A DNA stretch of 64,000 nucleotides from the NCBI RefSeq assembly GCF_003668995.1, contig NZ_CP033068.1, positions 1,240,001 to 1,304,000 of the forward strand, in the 5' to 3' direction. The translations under genes and the position numbers were made by a program. How positions within the stretch are numbered: the first letter of the stretch is position 1; the number at the start of each line of letters is the position of its first letter. The stretch is from Flavobacterium sp. 140616W15. Its GTDB lineage: Bacteria > Bacteroidota > Bacteroidia > Flavobacteriales > Flavobacteriaceae. The notes under the pieces were generated by a model. That model had not been told where the DNA came from. It saw only the letters and a list, made by a program, of their open reading frames with translations, and did not search any database. Shown here in pieces: positions 8,308 through 18,149 of the stretch.

Positions 8308-9757
8308 TTTCGGCTATTACACGCCACCAGATAAAACGGAAAACACGATAAAGCAAATTACCTTAGCAGTACTATTTGATGGTACCTTAAACAACCAGCG
8401 TAATACTTACATTAGGAAAGAAAAAGAAAAAAAGGAAAAAGGAGATTTATATGATAAAGAGGCGGTAAAAGATGATCCTTGGGGGGTAGACAAAGACAGT
8501 TATGACAATGATTATTCGAATGTTGCCAGAATGCAGGAATTTTATCTTATAGGAAAGGATAAAGCATTATATGTTGAAGGCATAGGCACTCTGGATGGAG
8601 ATACTGATACTGTTGCGGGGTATCTTACAGGAACAGGCGAAACAGGCATAAGAGCAAAAGTGCGTATTGGCTGCAAAAAAGTTTTTGACGAGGTATCTAA
8701 AGTTAAGAGTCCAAAAGTAAATTTAGTTTTAGATGTCTTTGGTTTTAGCCGTGGCGCAGCAGCGGCAAGAGCTTTTATTAATGAAATCACCAAAGAGTGG
8801 TACTCTGCTAGTAAGGTGTGGAATGCAGAGCAAAAAAAATACGACTACTATGATCTGGATTTAAAGCAAGTCGAGAAAGAACAGTTGCCCAAACGAGGTC
8901 ATTTGGGCTTGTTATTCGAGACAAATAAAATTGAAATCAATGTCTTGGAAATTAGATTTGTAGGGTTATATGACACTGTTTCGTCCTATGGTGTTAATTT
9001 TAATGACGATACGAAAGCTAAAGGTGATGTTAAGGAAATTAATTTGAGAGCAATAAGTAATCGTGCTGTCAAAAATGTGGTACAAATAGCAGCTGGTCAT
9101 GAATGGCGCAAAAACTTTAACCTTACCAATATTAATAGTGCCACAACTAGAGGCTTTCAATACACATTACCTGGCTGTCACTGTGATATAGGAGGGGCTT
9201 ATGAAAATGGAAATTATGAGCAGAAGCATTTGGTTAAAATGGATAAAGAAGGCATAGCTACACTAATAAAATACGGGGTCGCAAGTAAACAATTTGAATA
9301 TTTTAAAGAAAAACACAAAAAAGAGTTGGTAGAGAGTGGCTGGTATAAACCTGATCAGTTAAAATATATAATGATTACAGACAATCATAACATTATATAC
9401 AAAGGGACTCGCTATATAGATCAGAGATACAGTTTTCTTTCCTTACACTTTATGTGTGGGTTTGCTAAAGAAAAAGAGGCAGGATTTGATATGGACGGTA
9501 TAAATAGAAAATTTAGAATACCTGAAAAAGCTGGAGATAAAGAACACATTTTGAGTTATGTAAAAAAGAAACTAGAAGCGTACATCCAGGCTGTAAAAGA
9601 TACTGAAGATTACACACGTTTGCCCATATCTTATCAAAATTATCTTGATTTTGCCAATGAAAAAATACTCATTAACACCAACCTGCATTGGTCGGCCACA
9701 GAAAAAACGGGTCATGAACCAAGAGCGAATAATATAAGAACAGTAATAGATGGATAA
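8291..9757 (+). CDS. T6SS lipase effector, Tle1-like (DUF2235)
   Basis: A 488-residue protein with the DUF2235 / Tle1 phospholipase fold. The start block LAVLFDGTLNN and the nucleophile elbow DVFGFSRGAAAARAF, with Ser153 in a G-x-S-x-G motif, are both intact. Tle1 enzymes cleave phospholipids of target-cell membranes after T6SS delivery. The position directly downstream of vgrG and overlapping a DUF2931 lipoprotein gene by 8 bases is the usual effector-immunity arrangement. The substrate is inferred from the family only. Confidence 0.88.
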   Translation: MATNISFGYYTPPDKTENTIKQITLAVLFDGTLNNQRNTYIRKEKEKKEKGDLYDKEAVKDDPWGVDKDSYDNDYSNVARMQEFYLIGKDKALYVEGIGTLDGDTDTVAGYLTGTGETGIRAKVRIGCKKVFDEVSKVKSPKVNLVLDVFGFSRGAAAARAFINEITKEWYSASKVWNAEQKKYDYYDLDLKQVEKEQLPKRGHLGLLFETNKIEINVLEIRFVGLYDTVSSYGVNFNDDTKAKGDVKEINLRAISNRAVKNVVQIAAGHEWRKNFNLTNINSATTRGFQYTLPGCHCDIGGAYENGNYEQKHLVKMDKEGIATLIKYGVASKQFEYFKEKHKKELVESGWYKPDQLKYIMITDNHNIIYKGTRYIDQRYSFLSLHFMCGFAKEKEAGFDMDGINRKFRIPEKAGDKEHILSYVKKKLEAYIQAVKDTEDYTRLPISYQNYLDFANEKILINTNLHWSATEKTGHEPRANNIRTVIDG

Positions 9758-10889
9758 TCCTAGAAAACAATTAATCAATATTATACTCTTAAGTATTTTG
9801 AGTATAAACCTAACTTCTTGCCAATATTTTACCATGAAAGAATATAAATATGATGCTTATGCCAGTTGCGATAAACAATACCAAATTACTGTTTATTCCA
9901 GCTCTTTTCACACCCCCAATGGCTTTTTACCACTTGTAGGGCCTACTGGTACATTAGGAGGTCCTTGGGGCTCAGGTGGTAATGATGCAGTAGGGGATGG
10001 ATTTAATGAAGTGCCGAAAGATTTGAGAATTCATTTTTATTCAGAAACTGAAGATAAATTTTATGAGAGCACTTTTGATTTGCCGTCCGAAGAAATAGAA
10101 AAGATGCTACAAGAAGAAAGTACAGACCCATCTAATCAAGGTAAAACCTTTGATGACGAACAATCCGGCAGAAAATTAAAATACATGAAGTATGACCAGA
10201 TCATTGCAGGCGTTTCTTTAGGAGGGGAAGTTACCGTTTGGATGGCAGGCATGAGAGAGCAAAAATTAATAGCGACCTATTATGCAAAAGAAGTAACAAA
10301 TGTAAAATGGAAGAATATATCTGAATACGGTACTCGTGAAGAAAATATGCAAGACAACATGAATAAAATATTTTCAGAAAAAGTAAAACAAGAAATAAAA
10401 AGCAACACATTGCCCTATACATTATGGCAAACTTATAAAGAAAAATACAATTGGTCCTTTAAACTCATAGGTACCAATGGAGAGCAATTAAATGAGATTT
10501 ATTTTAGAATGATCAATGCGGAAGAAGAAAGTGTCTATAGCAACAATCCCTTATTAAATAGTGATCCTCCTCAGTCTAGGGCTATTCCTTATAATTTAGA
10601 GCCAAGATGGCAAGATGCATCTGGACAAAAATATGTTGCTGATGTTATGTTAAGAGAAGACATTATATATTATCTAAATAGATATCATTCTGAAATAATT
10701 AAGGATAAAAACCCACAAGATTTTCAAGAAGAAGAAATATTTAAAGCATTCAATAGTTTGGATAAAAGCAAACCCATCGAAATCTTATTTAAAGTTAACG
10801 GTTCTAATAAAGAATGTAATGTAATCATAAAACAAGAAAGTAAAGAAATCCCATTAACCAAAATAATTGTCAGGGTTTTTGAGGATTAA
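9750..10889 (+). CDS. DUF2931 family lipoprotein, likely immunity protein
   Basis: A 379-residue protein with a signal peptide ending in a lipobox (INLTSC, Cys24), so it should be lipidated and periplasmic. The body has the DUF2931 hallmarks: a Gly-rich N-terminal stretch (GGPWGSGGNDAVGDG), LRIHFYSETEDKFYE and VSLGGEVTVWMAG. It starts inside the end of the lipase gene, which implies translational coupling. A periplasmic lipoprotein paired with a Tle1-type lipase is best read as its immunity protein; this is inference from context. Confidence 0.83.
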   Translation: MDNPRKQLINIILLSILSINLTSCQYFTMKEYKYDAYASCDKQYQITVYSSSFHTPNGFLPLVGPTGTLGGPWGSGGNDAVGDGFNEVPKDLRIHFYSETEDKFYESTFDLPSEEIEKMLQEESTDPSNQGKTFDDEQSGRKLKYMKYDQIIAGVSLGGEVTVWMAGMREQKLIATYYAKEVTNVKWKNISEYGTREENMQDNMNKIFSEKVKQEIKSNTLPYTLWQTYKEKYNWSFKLIGTNGEQLNEIYFRMINAEEESVYSNNPLLNSDPPQSRAIPYNLEPRWQDASGQKYVADVMLREDIIYYLNRYHSEIIKDKNPQDFQEEEIFKAFNSLDKSKPIEILFKVNGSNKECNVIIKQESKEIPLTKIIVRVFED

Positions 10890-10951
10890 TTGTGGAGTTT
10901 ATTTACTCAACTATGGAATTTTAGGCAAAAGAAGAAAAAAGCACCCAGCTC

Positions 10952-12034
10952 ATGAAAAAAACAATGCTTTTATTGCTTTTAGCAATAACAATAAATTCAT
11001 GTATGGAAAAAAAGTATGAGTGGTCAGCAGATATTTCTGCACCAAGAGAATATCCTGTAGAAGTGTACACAGGAGCAGCAGGAGGTTATTTTTTTAGCCA
11101 AATGGGAGGATTTAGCAACACTGGTTGGGGAGGCGGAGGCAGTGTAGATTTTATAAAAGCGCCCTTGCCTGATAAGCTCGATATGACATGGTTATCGTAT
11201 GTTGATGATAAATTTTATGCAGGCGAATGGAAACTCCCTATCGAAAAAATACAACAGCTATTTGATGAGGGTTTTTATGCTAAAAGAGGACAAGAAGTAG
11301 TAACAGAACCTTATAAACATATAAAAATTGGATTTGCCCCAAAAGGAATGGTAGTAGTTTGGGTTGCTGGAATTGGAAGACAAGTTGAAGTAGCTCGATT
11401 TCAGGCTCATGAAACCATTATAGACCCGAAACTTATTAGCAAAGATGAGAAGTATATGTTTAGAAATGGTTATAGTCAACATAGATTAGAAAACAATTTT
11501 GTTATATCTAAAGACGTTCGAGAACAGATTAAGGAATATGGCTACCCACCACCAGAGGTTTATGAGGAATATCGTGAAAAATTCAACTGGAAACCAAAAG
11601 TAATCTTACCCGAAGGCAGTAAAATAGCTTCAATGTATATTAAAATGTGTAACGGAGAAATTGAAAATCCGTATGATAGACCAATAGAGCTAAAAAATAG
11701 AGCAATTCCTTTTTCTTTTGAAATATTCTGGTCTGTAGGCAGTGGCAAACAAGAACAAGAGTTTGTTTCTAGAATAGCTTTTACGCACGATAAAGAATAT
11801 TGGGCAAAGTATCTTGATGGTGGAGAGGATGAAATTCCGGTAGATTTTGATAAAAATCAAATTAGAAAATTTTTTAAAGAAGATCTTGATAAAAATAAGG
11901 CTGTAGAATTGGTTATAAAAATTGATCCTAATGTTGAGATAAAATCAGAGCGAGTTACTGATTTATATTTAGAACAAGATGGAAAACGATATGAGATAAA
12001 AGAAAAGGTAACAAGAACAGGTAAATACGAATAG
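10952..12034 (+). CDS. DUF2931 family lipoprotein, second (orphan) immunity candidate
   Basis: A 360-residue paralogue of the preceding gene. It has a signal peptide with lipobox (ITINSC, Cys17), a Gly-rich segment (GFSNTGWGGGGSVDF), then MTWLSYVDDKFYAGEW and MVVVWVAGIGRQVEVARF. It lies between the intact lipase/immunity pair and a truncated second lipase, so its cognate effector seems to have been lost. Retention of orphan immunity genes is common in T6SS islands and could protect against related neighbours. Confidence 0.8.
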   Translation: MKKTMLLLLLAITINSCMEKKYEWSADISAPREYPVEVYTGAAGGYFFSQMGGFSNTGWGGGGSVDFIKAPLPDKLDMTWLSYVDDKFYAGEWKLPIEKIQQLFDEGFYAKRGQEVVTEPYKHIKIGFAPKGMVVVWVAGIGRQVEVARFQAHETIIDPKLISKDEKYMFRNGYSQHRLENNFVISKDVREQIKEYGYPPPEVYEEYREKFNWKPKVILPEGSKIASMYIKMCNGEIENPYDRPIELKNRAIPFSFEIFWSVGSGKQEQEFVSRIAFTHDKEYWAKYLDGGEDEIPVDFDKNQIRKFFKEDLDKNKAVELVIKIDPNVEIKSERVTDLYLEQDGKRYEIKEKVTRTGKYE

Positions 12035-12036
12035 TT

Positions 12037-12400
12037 ATGAGCGTTATATTTGGACATTATACCCCTCCTAAAAAAGAAGATGAAGTTACGGAACTGACCA
12101 TTGGTATTTTTTTCGATGGTACTAATAATAATAAAAACAACACCAATGCCAAAGAATATTATGACAAAAGGGCTAGAGGTGAAAAATTAACACCTGAAGA
12201 AACCATTTCTGCAGAGGCGTATAGAAAAAACGGTAAAAATTCCCCAAGCAACAGTTATCATAATGCCTGGTCCAATGTTGCACGGCTTCATGATGCTTAT
12301 CCTAAAAAAATAGCTGTATATAGATTTTCGAGAATATGTGGAAGCACAAATATTAAGACAAAGACCCTACGCTAAAATTTTATTTTTAGAGCTATTGTAG
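12037..12400 (+). pseudogene. Truncated Tle1-like (DUF2235) effector remnant
   Basis: The ORF at 12037-12375 begins SVIFGHYTPPKKEDE and ELTIGIFFDGTNNN, matching the lipase start at 8291, but lacks the GFSRG nucleophile region. After VARLHDAYPKKIAVY the original frame runs out, while the -1 frame continues IDFREYVEAQILRQRPYAKI to a stop at 12400. This looks like an internal deletion that fused the two ends of a longer gene out of frame. No catalytic product can be made. Confidence 0.75.
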
Positions 12401-12643
12401 TAGCTAATTTGCCTAGTTATAAAATTTTAAGCCAGTGTTTTAATAAGAAGATAAAAAAATAGTAAGAAAATGATTTACTGGACATACTAACTTAACTACT
12501 ACAACATATTTGGGCAATATACTTAGTGAGGAAGTTGTTTTTGTATTCAGAATGTTTAGGCAAATCCGAAATGAGTTTTGATTTAATCCTAAACCTCTTG
12601 TCGCAAAAGAACTCCGTTAGTGATAATTTTATGAATAGTATAA

Positions 12644-12961
12644 ATGAAGTCGTCAAAAATGAAACGAGATTTAAAGAAACACATTTTATTTAGAATTGTA
12701 TTTGGACTTATTCCAATTGGAATTCTTGCTAATTTATTTTTTTTACATAAAAAACAAAGTGGGAATAGTGGAATTGGAATAAATGTGCCTCTCTTTTTTG
12801 CATTTACTTTATTGATACTATTTGGAGTTTTTCTATTGTTTGAAATGTTTAAATTATTTTATAATTCCAAAATAAAACACGCAATTTCTAATGTTGGAAT
12901 AATATTACTTATTACAGTTTTATATATTATAGAACTATACTTAAACCATTTATTAAATTAA
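12644..12961 (+). CDS. Small membrane protein
   Basis: A 105-residue protein with three predicted transmembrane segments (about residues 15-30, 47-67 and 82-100) and a basic N terminus. No family recognised. It sits between the broken lipase and the LysM-like gene within the T6SS island. It might be an inner-membrane immunity protein, but nothing in the sequence proves that. Confidence 0.55.
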   Translation: MKSSKMKRDLKKHILFRIVFGLIPIGILANLFFLHKKQSGNSGIGINVPLFFAFTLLILFGVFLLFEMFKLFYNSKIKHAISNVGIILLITVLYIIELYLNHLLN

Positions 12962-13050
12962 TAAAAATTTAGAAATCATATGTTGGAGTGAGCGGTATCG
13001 CTCATGAACATAAAAATTACGACAATAAGAAGCCACAAATACAATAAAAA

Positions 13051-14103
13051 ATGAAATTAATCTATCTTACAAAATATCCTATACTAGAAGGAGACACCCT
13101 AGAGAGTGTTGCTGAAAAATTAAAAATTCAGACAGAATACTTAAAAGAGGTACACAATGCTAAGGCTGGATTCTGGGATAAAATAAGAAGAAATAGGTTT
13201 CCTAAACACTTGACTGAAATTTATGTTTATTCAGATGTATTACAAGGTCAATCGCCCGAAAAATTGGTGCAAAGAGAAACAGGACGCAATCTGTTTCCTG
13301 TTAGGTTTTATGCCCCAAAAACCTATGGTTATACTTTTGAAAATTATGAGGGAGATCTTCTAAAAAGCAAGATTCATTATGAGGTAGATGTCGTTTATAA
13401 AAAAAATGATTTTAATTTTAAAATAATAGAAATAAATCGCAGACAAGTTTATATAAATCAAAAAATGCCTGACGTTGCAATAGAACAGCTTTTAGATAAA
13501 ATTGCCCAAAATATCTTCCCTATTGCATTGGAAATTAGTAATACGGGAGAAATAAAAGGAATTGTAAACCATAGTGAAATCAAAAAACGCTGGATCGCTA
13601 ATAAAGAAGAACTAACACATTATTATAAAAAAGAACAGTCGGATACTATTATAAAAAAAGCAGATCAGTACTTTAATAACGAAAAAGTATTGCTGAAAAT
13701 GCTGTCAAAAAATTGGTTTTTCAATCTGTTTTTTAAACCTATATATGGTAATTATCCTGAAAAAAAAGAAATTCAATATACGGAAAAAGTACCCTTCTTG
13801 TCTAAGAGATTACTAGAATATGAAATAACACAAACTCTGAAAAAATTTTATACAAAGAGTGGTAAGTTGATTATCAATTACATTGGTAAGGTATTGGAAA
13901 ACAGGACTATTGGTGAAGTTTTGCAAAATAAAACGATATTAGAAAAAGACCGCCCTAACATTCAAATTATACAATCTGAGGGAAATGTACAATACAAACT
14001 TAACAGTTCTGATAATAGCATATTTTCTATAATAGGAACTTTTAGTACCAAAATGAGCGATGAAAAAATAAACAAGGTTCAGGTAGAAATATATCAACAA
14101 TAA
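13051..14103 (+). CDS. LysM-like T6SS-associated protein
   Basis: A 350-residue protein whose N terminus (YPILEGDTLESVAEKLKIQT) resembles a LysM module, a fold that binds peptidoglycan or helps tail and spike assembly. The remainder is charged and unrecognised, with no signal peptide. It lies just upstream of the PAAR-like DUF4280 gene and the large effector candidate in the same direction (gaps of 30 and 10 bases), so it may be an adaptor for loading them onto the spike. The LysM call is by eye and moderate. Confidence 0.65.
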   Translation: MKLIYLTKYPILEGDTLESVAEKLKIQTEYLKEVHNAKAGFWDKIRRNRFPKHLTEIYVYSDVLQGQSPEKLVQRETGRNLFPVRFYAPKTYGYTFENYEGDLLKSKIHYEVDVVYKKNDFNFKIIEINRRQVYINQKMPDVAIEQLLDKIAQNIFPIALEISNTGEIKGIVNHSEIKKRWIANKEELTHYYKKEQSDTIIKKADQYFNNEKVLLKMLSKNWFFNLFFKPIYGNYPEKKEIQYTEKVPFLSKRLLEYEITQTLKKFYTKSGKLIINYIGKVLENRTIGEVLQNKTILEKDRPNIQIIQSEGNVQYKLNSSDNSIFSIIGTFSTKMSDEKINKVQVEIYQQ

Positions 14104-14133
14104 ATTTTATTTGAACCTATAAAATAAAAAATT

Positions 14134-14622
14134 ATGGCAGAAAAACACGTAGTTGTTCATGGAGCTACTTGCCTATGCAAGTTTAGCGAAGCTCCTCAAA
14201 CAGATGTTTTACAGGTTAAAACGCACTCCAAGCATTTTGGAAACGACAAAGATGGGGGCAAAAAACTCATTGCTACTACCAAAGAAATCGGGCAAACCCT
14301 AGAGGCAAATACCTTTGGTAAATGCAAAAAACAACCGACAGCTTTTGGTTACAAGCCTTGCCAAGCTGTAATTACAGAATGGAGCAGTTTTTATGAAGAA
14401 GTAGTTCTCTCGAACAAAGGAAAAATCTTGCTTGAAGATAGTAAAGCTTCATGTCCTATAGGAGGACCAGATTGTATAAGCATAAAAAATCACGGGCAAG
14501 TTGCTGAACTAAATAAACAAAATATAAAAAATACTAGTCCTGAAGTTGCAACCGAATTATTTCCTGGCTTTGATTTAGATGCTTCAGAGAATGATATTTT
14601 AAAAATACCTAATGATTTATAA
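14134..14622 (+). CDS. DUF4280 PAAR-like spike tip protein
   Basis: A 162-residue protein that starts MAEKHVVVHGATCLCKFSEA and contains conserved Cys/Gly segments (FGKCKKQPTAFGYKPCQAVI, ASCPIGGPDCISIKNHGQ). This is the DUF4280 pattern, a PAAR-like domain that caps VgrG-type spikes, probably with a metal held by Cys and His. It ends 10 bases before the large effector candidate, which suggests it connects that protein to the spike. Confidence 0.83.
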   Translation: MAEKHVVVHGATCLCKFSEAPQTDVLQVKTHSKHFGNDKDGGKKLIATTKEIGQTLEANTFGKCKKQPTAFGYKPCQAVITEWSSFYEEVVLSNKGKILLEDSKASCPIGGPDCISIKNHGQVAELNKQNIKNTSPEVATELFPGFDLDASENDILKIPNDL

Positions 14623-14632
14623 TACAAATTAG

Positions 14633-16999
14633 ATGGAAAAGCAAGTACACATCATACCACAAAAGGTCGAAGAAGGACAAAAATATGATCCCAGACTAAA
14701 TAGTTTAGTACTAAAAAAGGCAGGATCTTTTACTATAACAATAAAGGAAATAGAGGACTTAAAAAAACAAAAGCCCATAGCACCTAAAGCCATAACCGAA
14801 TTATCTAAGGAAGAATATAATAAGCTAAACAAAACCGGAAGATGGAATTATGATGTTGATGTACACCAATATAATATTGACGTTAAAAAATACAGTGAAA
14901 AACTAAAGTTGTATAACGAACGTTTAAAAAAATTTGACGACTTAAACTGGACTTGGCAATTAGTTTATAATGGGGTAGATCCCAATAAAATAACGCCTAA
15001 TGTTGCTTTTAAAAAAGGCATTCATGAGCGTATCTCATTTCCTAAATTATTAGAAGGAGGAGGTATTGCGTGGCTCGAAGCCTGGCATGAAGAAGAAAAG
15101 CCAAAAGGAATAGCTCCCTTCGGGATGTATGTGCAAGCAGAAGGGGTTTCTGGGATTGTTCGTACTGAATGGACTGATTTAAGATACAATACTATTAATG
15201 AAAGTACAACAGTAGCTTTAGGATCTAAGGTTATATTACATATTTATACTACTGGACTTTATGGTCAGGAAGTCGAGGTACATTTGGTAGATAGGAATAT
15301 ATTTACTCCTAATGATAAACTAAGCATATCTGGGGAAGATTTTTTTACTCGTGAGGTGAAGGTTCATAAACTAAAACCTAACGATAGTAATAAAAAAGGG
15401 ATATCAGGTGTTTTAACAATAGATAACACCCAAATAAATTATGCTCAAAAAATAGAACTAGAGGTAGTACTTGATAATGCTTGGATAAAAACAGCTGGAG
15501 ACGATTTAAAAATATTTCCTATTGTAAAATCTATAAAAACAGGAGTTTTTTTTACTGATTTTGGTAGGAGTTATCTACAAGTGAGTACAGATAAAAAAAG
15601 CATAGTACTTGATGAGCTGCCAATTCCTGCTACCAATATGCCCTTGATTGTAGGGAATGTTGAGACTAATGTAGCGTATTTTGATCATTGTAAGTATACT
15701 GCTATTGAATTAGAATATGAAAAAGGGGCAAAAACAGCAACTGTAGAAATATTTAAAGAAAACCCTAGCGTACTTTACAATCCCAATATTGAGATAGGAT
15801 TAATCTTAGGGTCTGAGCCTAAAAAATTCTCAATCAAAGTGGATAAGGATAGTAATACCGATGAATGTAGATATGTAGATAAACCCAAAGATCATGGGAA
15901 AAATATTTTTACTTTCGATAAGTCAAAATTGCCTAAAAACATAAGTATTACCAAGCACGAGCCTAAAAGTATCGAAGGGACAGCTTATTTTGAGTTTGAT
16001 CTTGTCGATTTACCCAAGTATTTTTGGTTATCTGAAAATAATTCTAAGGCGATATCCAAATTACCTATCACTGCTGCTACTTGTAGGCACAAACACAATA
16101 TTTTATTAAAAGTGGTGCCTGAAATAGAATGGACAATTAATTTCATGTATAACACACCAGACCCTATCTGGTACGGACAATCTGAACCTACGTATGATAT
16201 CTATGGTACAGAAAAAACTGCTGTAAGAGATAATACCACCATTGGTGATATTAGAGATAAAGGAGATCGAGTTGCATTGGCTGATTTAAAGAGAGAAGAG
16301 AATATAGACAATAAAAATGCAAGAGAAGGAAAGAAAAAAATAACTACGAATGCCAATAGACATTTTGGAGATGCTAAATCAAACTTCGGACTATCTGTAA
16401 GAGCGGTTTATGACGGTGGTAAAAGCCAAGAATTGAGTTTTAAATTTGCCGAAGAGTACCGCAAAACATTGTCTATTATAAAATCTATTTATGATCTGGT
16501 CGATAAAGTAGCTGGAGCAAATGAAGCAAGAAAAGCATCTGAAACGTTGCCTCCTTCTTTGGCAGGAAGAAGAAATATGATGAGTCTTTCTCTTTTACCT
16601 CCTTCACCCTCTGTAGGAGTAGGCTGGAAATACAATACGCTAAATAATCAATTGGGTATAGAATTAGCAGCGAGAGCCAAAATAGTACCATTTATAGGAG
16701 GAGAGCTAAAGATTGATGTACTGGCTCTGGCTGATAAAATACCATTGTTTGGCAAGTTAATAACAGTACTGGATTTAGCAACCTGGTTGGCAGAAAAAAT
16801 ATCGAGGGATGCCTTAAGTATAAATTATAGAATAGACCTTACTTTTTATGCTAATCTCGCACTAGAAGAAGCTTTTATAAAATACAATACCGCCAAAGCA
16901 AAAGGGGAAAGATTGGACGCTGACCTAAAAATTTCTGGAACTTTTGGAGGGAAATTGGAGATATCTACGGAAGTGAAATTTAAAATAAAAAAGAGATAA
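14633..16999 (+). CDS. Large T6SS effector candidate, unknown activity
   Basis: A 788-residue product I cannot assign to a known toxin family. Residues ~1-110 are Lys-rich. Residues ~120-560 look beta-rich, with Ig-like stretches (SKVILHIYTTGLYGQEVEVH). A later region contains VGVGWKYNTLNNQLGIELAA and an amphipathic/hydrophobic patch (IPLFGKLITVLDLATWLAEK) that could contact membrane. It directly follows the PAAR-like gene and precedes a lipoprotein gene, an effector position. The frame stops at 16999 just after A AAA AAG, and the -1 frame continues for another 90 codons (to 17268), so the native protein is probably ~880 residues. Confidence 0.75.
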   Translation: MEKQVHIIPQKVEEGQKYDPRLNSLVLKKAGSFTITIKEIEDLKKQKPIAPKAITELSKEEYNKLNKTGRWNYDVDVHQYNIDVKKYSEKLKLYNERLKKFDDLNWTWQLVYNGVDPNKITPNVAFKKGIHERISFPKLLEGGGIAWLEAWHEEEKPKGIAPFGMYVQAEGVSGIVRTEWTDLRYNTINESTTVALGSKVILHIYTTGLYGQEVEVHLVDRNIFTPNDKLSISGEDFFTREVKVHKLKPNDSNKKGISGVLTIDNTQINYAQKIELEVVLDNAWIKTAGDDLKIFPIVKSIKTGVFFTDFGRSYLQVSTDKKSIVLDELPIPATNMPLIVGNVETNVAYFDHCKYTAIELEYEKGAKTATVEIFKENPSVLYNPNIEIGLILGSEPKKFSIKVDKDSNTDECRYVDKPKDHGKNIFTFDKSKLPKNISITKHEPKSIEGTAYFEFDLVDLPKYFWLSENNSKAISKLPITAATCRHKHNILLKVVPEIEWTINFMYNTPDPIWYGQSEPTYDIYGTEKTAVRDNTTIGDIRDKGDRVALADLKREENIDNKNAREGKKKITTNANRHFGDAKSNFGLSVRAVYDGGKSQELSFKFAEEYRKTLSIIKSIYDLVDKVAGANEARKASETLPPSLAGRRNMMSLSLLPPSPSVGVGWKYNTLNNQLGIELAARAKIVPFIGGELKIDVLALADKIPLFGKLITVLDLATWLAEKISRDALSINYRIDLTFYANLALEEAFIKYNTAKAKGERLDADLKISGTFGGKLEISTEVKFKIKKR
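16987..16993 (+). promoter_or_regulatory. Possible -1 frameshift site A_AAA_AAG in the effector gene
   Basis: The frame reads ATA AAA AAG AGA TAA. A_AAA_AAG is in the correct phase for a -1 slip, which would read AAA GAG ATA ATT and join the downstream frame without a gap. I see no strong stem-loop downstream. A single lost A in the A6 run would give the same picture. Confidence 0.35.
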
Positions 17000-17013
17000 T
17001 TGTTGAACCTGAG

Positions 17014-17268
17014 ATGACTTTCGAAGCAGGGATTAAAGGGGATTGTTATTTTAAAATAACAGCAAGTCCAAATGCCGATTATGATAACATGATAGATTGG
17101 ACTACCAAATTTTCGGGTTTAATTATTACAGGATATGTTAAACTATCTTATAAAAGTAAAAGAAGTAAAGATAAGTCTAAAGTATTGAACCCTTTGACAT
17201 TGATTCCGAGTTACACTGGAACTCCGATCAGTATGAAATTCGGAGAAGGAAAGGAAAATAATTATTAG
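17014..17268 (+). CDS. C-terminal part of the effector in the -1 frame
   Basis: The 84-codon ORF from ATG 17014 is open upstream to the stop region of the large effector, adding EIIVEPE before its Met. It ends with LTLIPSYTGTPISMKFGEG, a sequence repeated at the end of the small ORF at 18771-18965. I read it as the tail of the effector and not as a separate gene. Its C-terminal block seems to be the conserved part carried with each immunity cassette. Confidence 0.65.
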   Translation: MTFEAGIKGDCYFKITASPNADYDNMIDWTTKFSGLIITGYVKLSYKSKRSKDKSKVLNPLTLIPSYTGTPISMKFGEGKENNY

Positions 17269-17271
17269 AAA

Positions 17272-18143
17272 ATGAAAACAATAATTTTAATATTCTTGTT
17301 TATAGTTAGTACAGGAAGTTGTCAAGAGAAAAAAGAAAATAATGCAAAAAATAAGGTAACAATGAAGAAAACTCCAATAATATATGGTATTGATTATGAT
17401 ATTCAAAACCACTTCCAGATTTTAGTAAATGATGATCTTGTAGCCCAAAATTTTGAAGATATAAAATCAAGTGCTTTTTTACCTATTAATGAATATTTAC
17501 TTTCAAATAAAAAAGCTATTTTAAAAGTAAAGTTATATAAATCTGCAAAAAAACAATATATTACTAAAGAGTTGTATAAAAATTTTAGTTTAAAAATAAT
17601 GTTTTGTAAAAATAATTTATTTGAAGGTTTTAGTCTTTTGCAAGAAATAAGTATTCCTAAAGAAATAAAAGAAGAAAGTTATATTGAATATACATATTTC
17701 TTGAATGTAGATTTTGATAAACTTAACCCTATTTTGGGTTGGTATTCGTCTAAAAATTTAGCTGAAAATGAAAGTAATTTATTAAAAGAAGTTCAAGGAT
17801 ATTATATAAAAGTATTTAATATTTTGAATTCTGGATCTTATAACGATTATTATAAAATTATTAAAAAAGAGAAGAAGAAGTTTTGTTAGCCTATTTTGAT
17901 GCTCCTGAAATTTTACAAGAACAGGACGATGAAAAAGAGAAAGTACAACAAGCAAAAGGATTAATGAATTCTATTGACTTTAGTAAATATTCATTGAAAT
18001 TTTATGGAGATGGAAGATTAATTACTTTAGAGGATAAAAATGGAGATTCTCCTCTTTATTACGAAGATAAGGATTATAAAAGGATTTTTGGAATACTACT
18101 CCATCGTCCAAAATCAGGATCACCATTAGAAGTTATTAGATAA
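17272..18143 (+). pseudogene. Lipoprotein, likely immunity protein, interrupted by a -1 frameshift
   Basis: The first ORF (17272-17889) has a signal peptide and lipobox (FIVSTGSC) and 205 residues. The second frame (to 18143) carries the rest. In the -1 frame after the A6 run at 17863-17868 the sequence reads KKREEEVLLAYFDAPEIL, which aligns with KKYQKRNEEIYTSLYNDI of the intact paralogue at 18982-19860, and both end with the identical LLHRPKSGSPLEVIR. One missing base therefore splits a ~290-residue lipoprotein. It starts 3 bases after the effector tail, as an immunity gene would. Confidence 0.75.
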
Positions 18144-18149
18144 AAAGTG

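Noticed and set aside
17863..17875. Programmed frameshift in the lipoprotein gene
   Set aside because: The run is read ATT AAA AAA GAG, so the P-site tRNA would have to re-pair on TAA after a -1 slip; a simple one-base loss is more likely.
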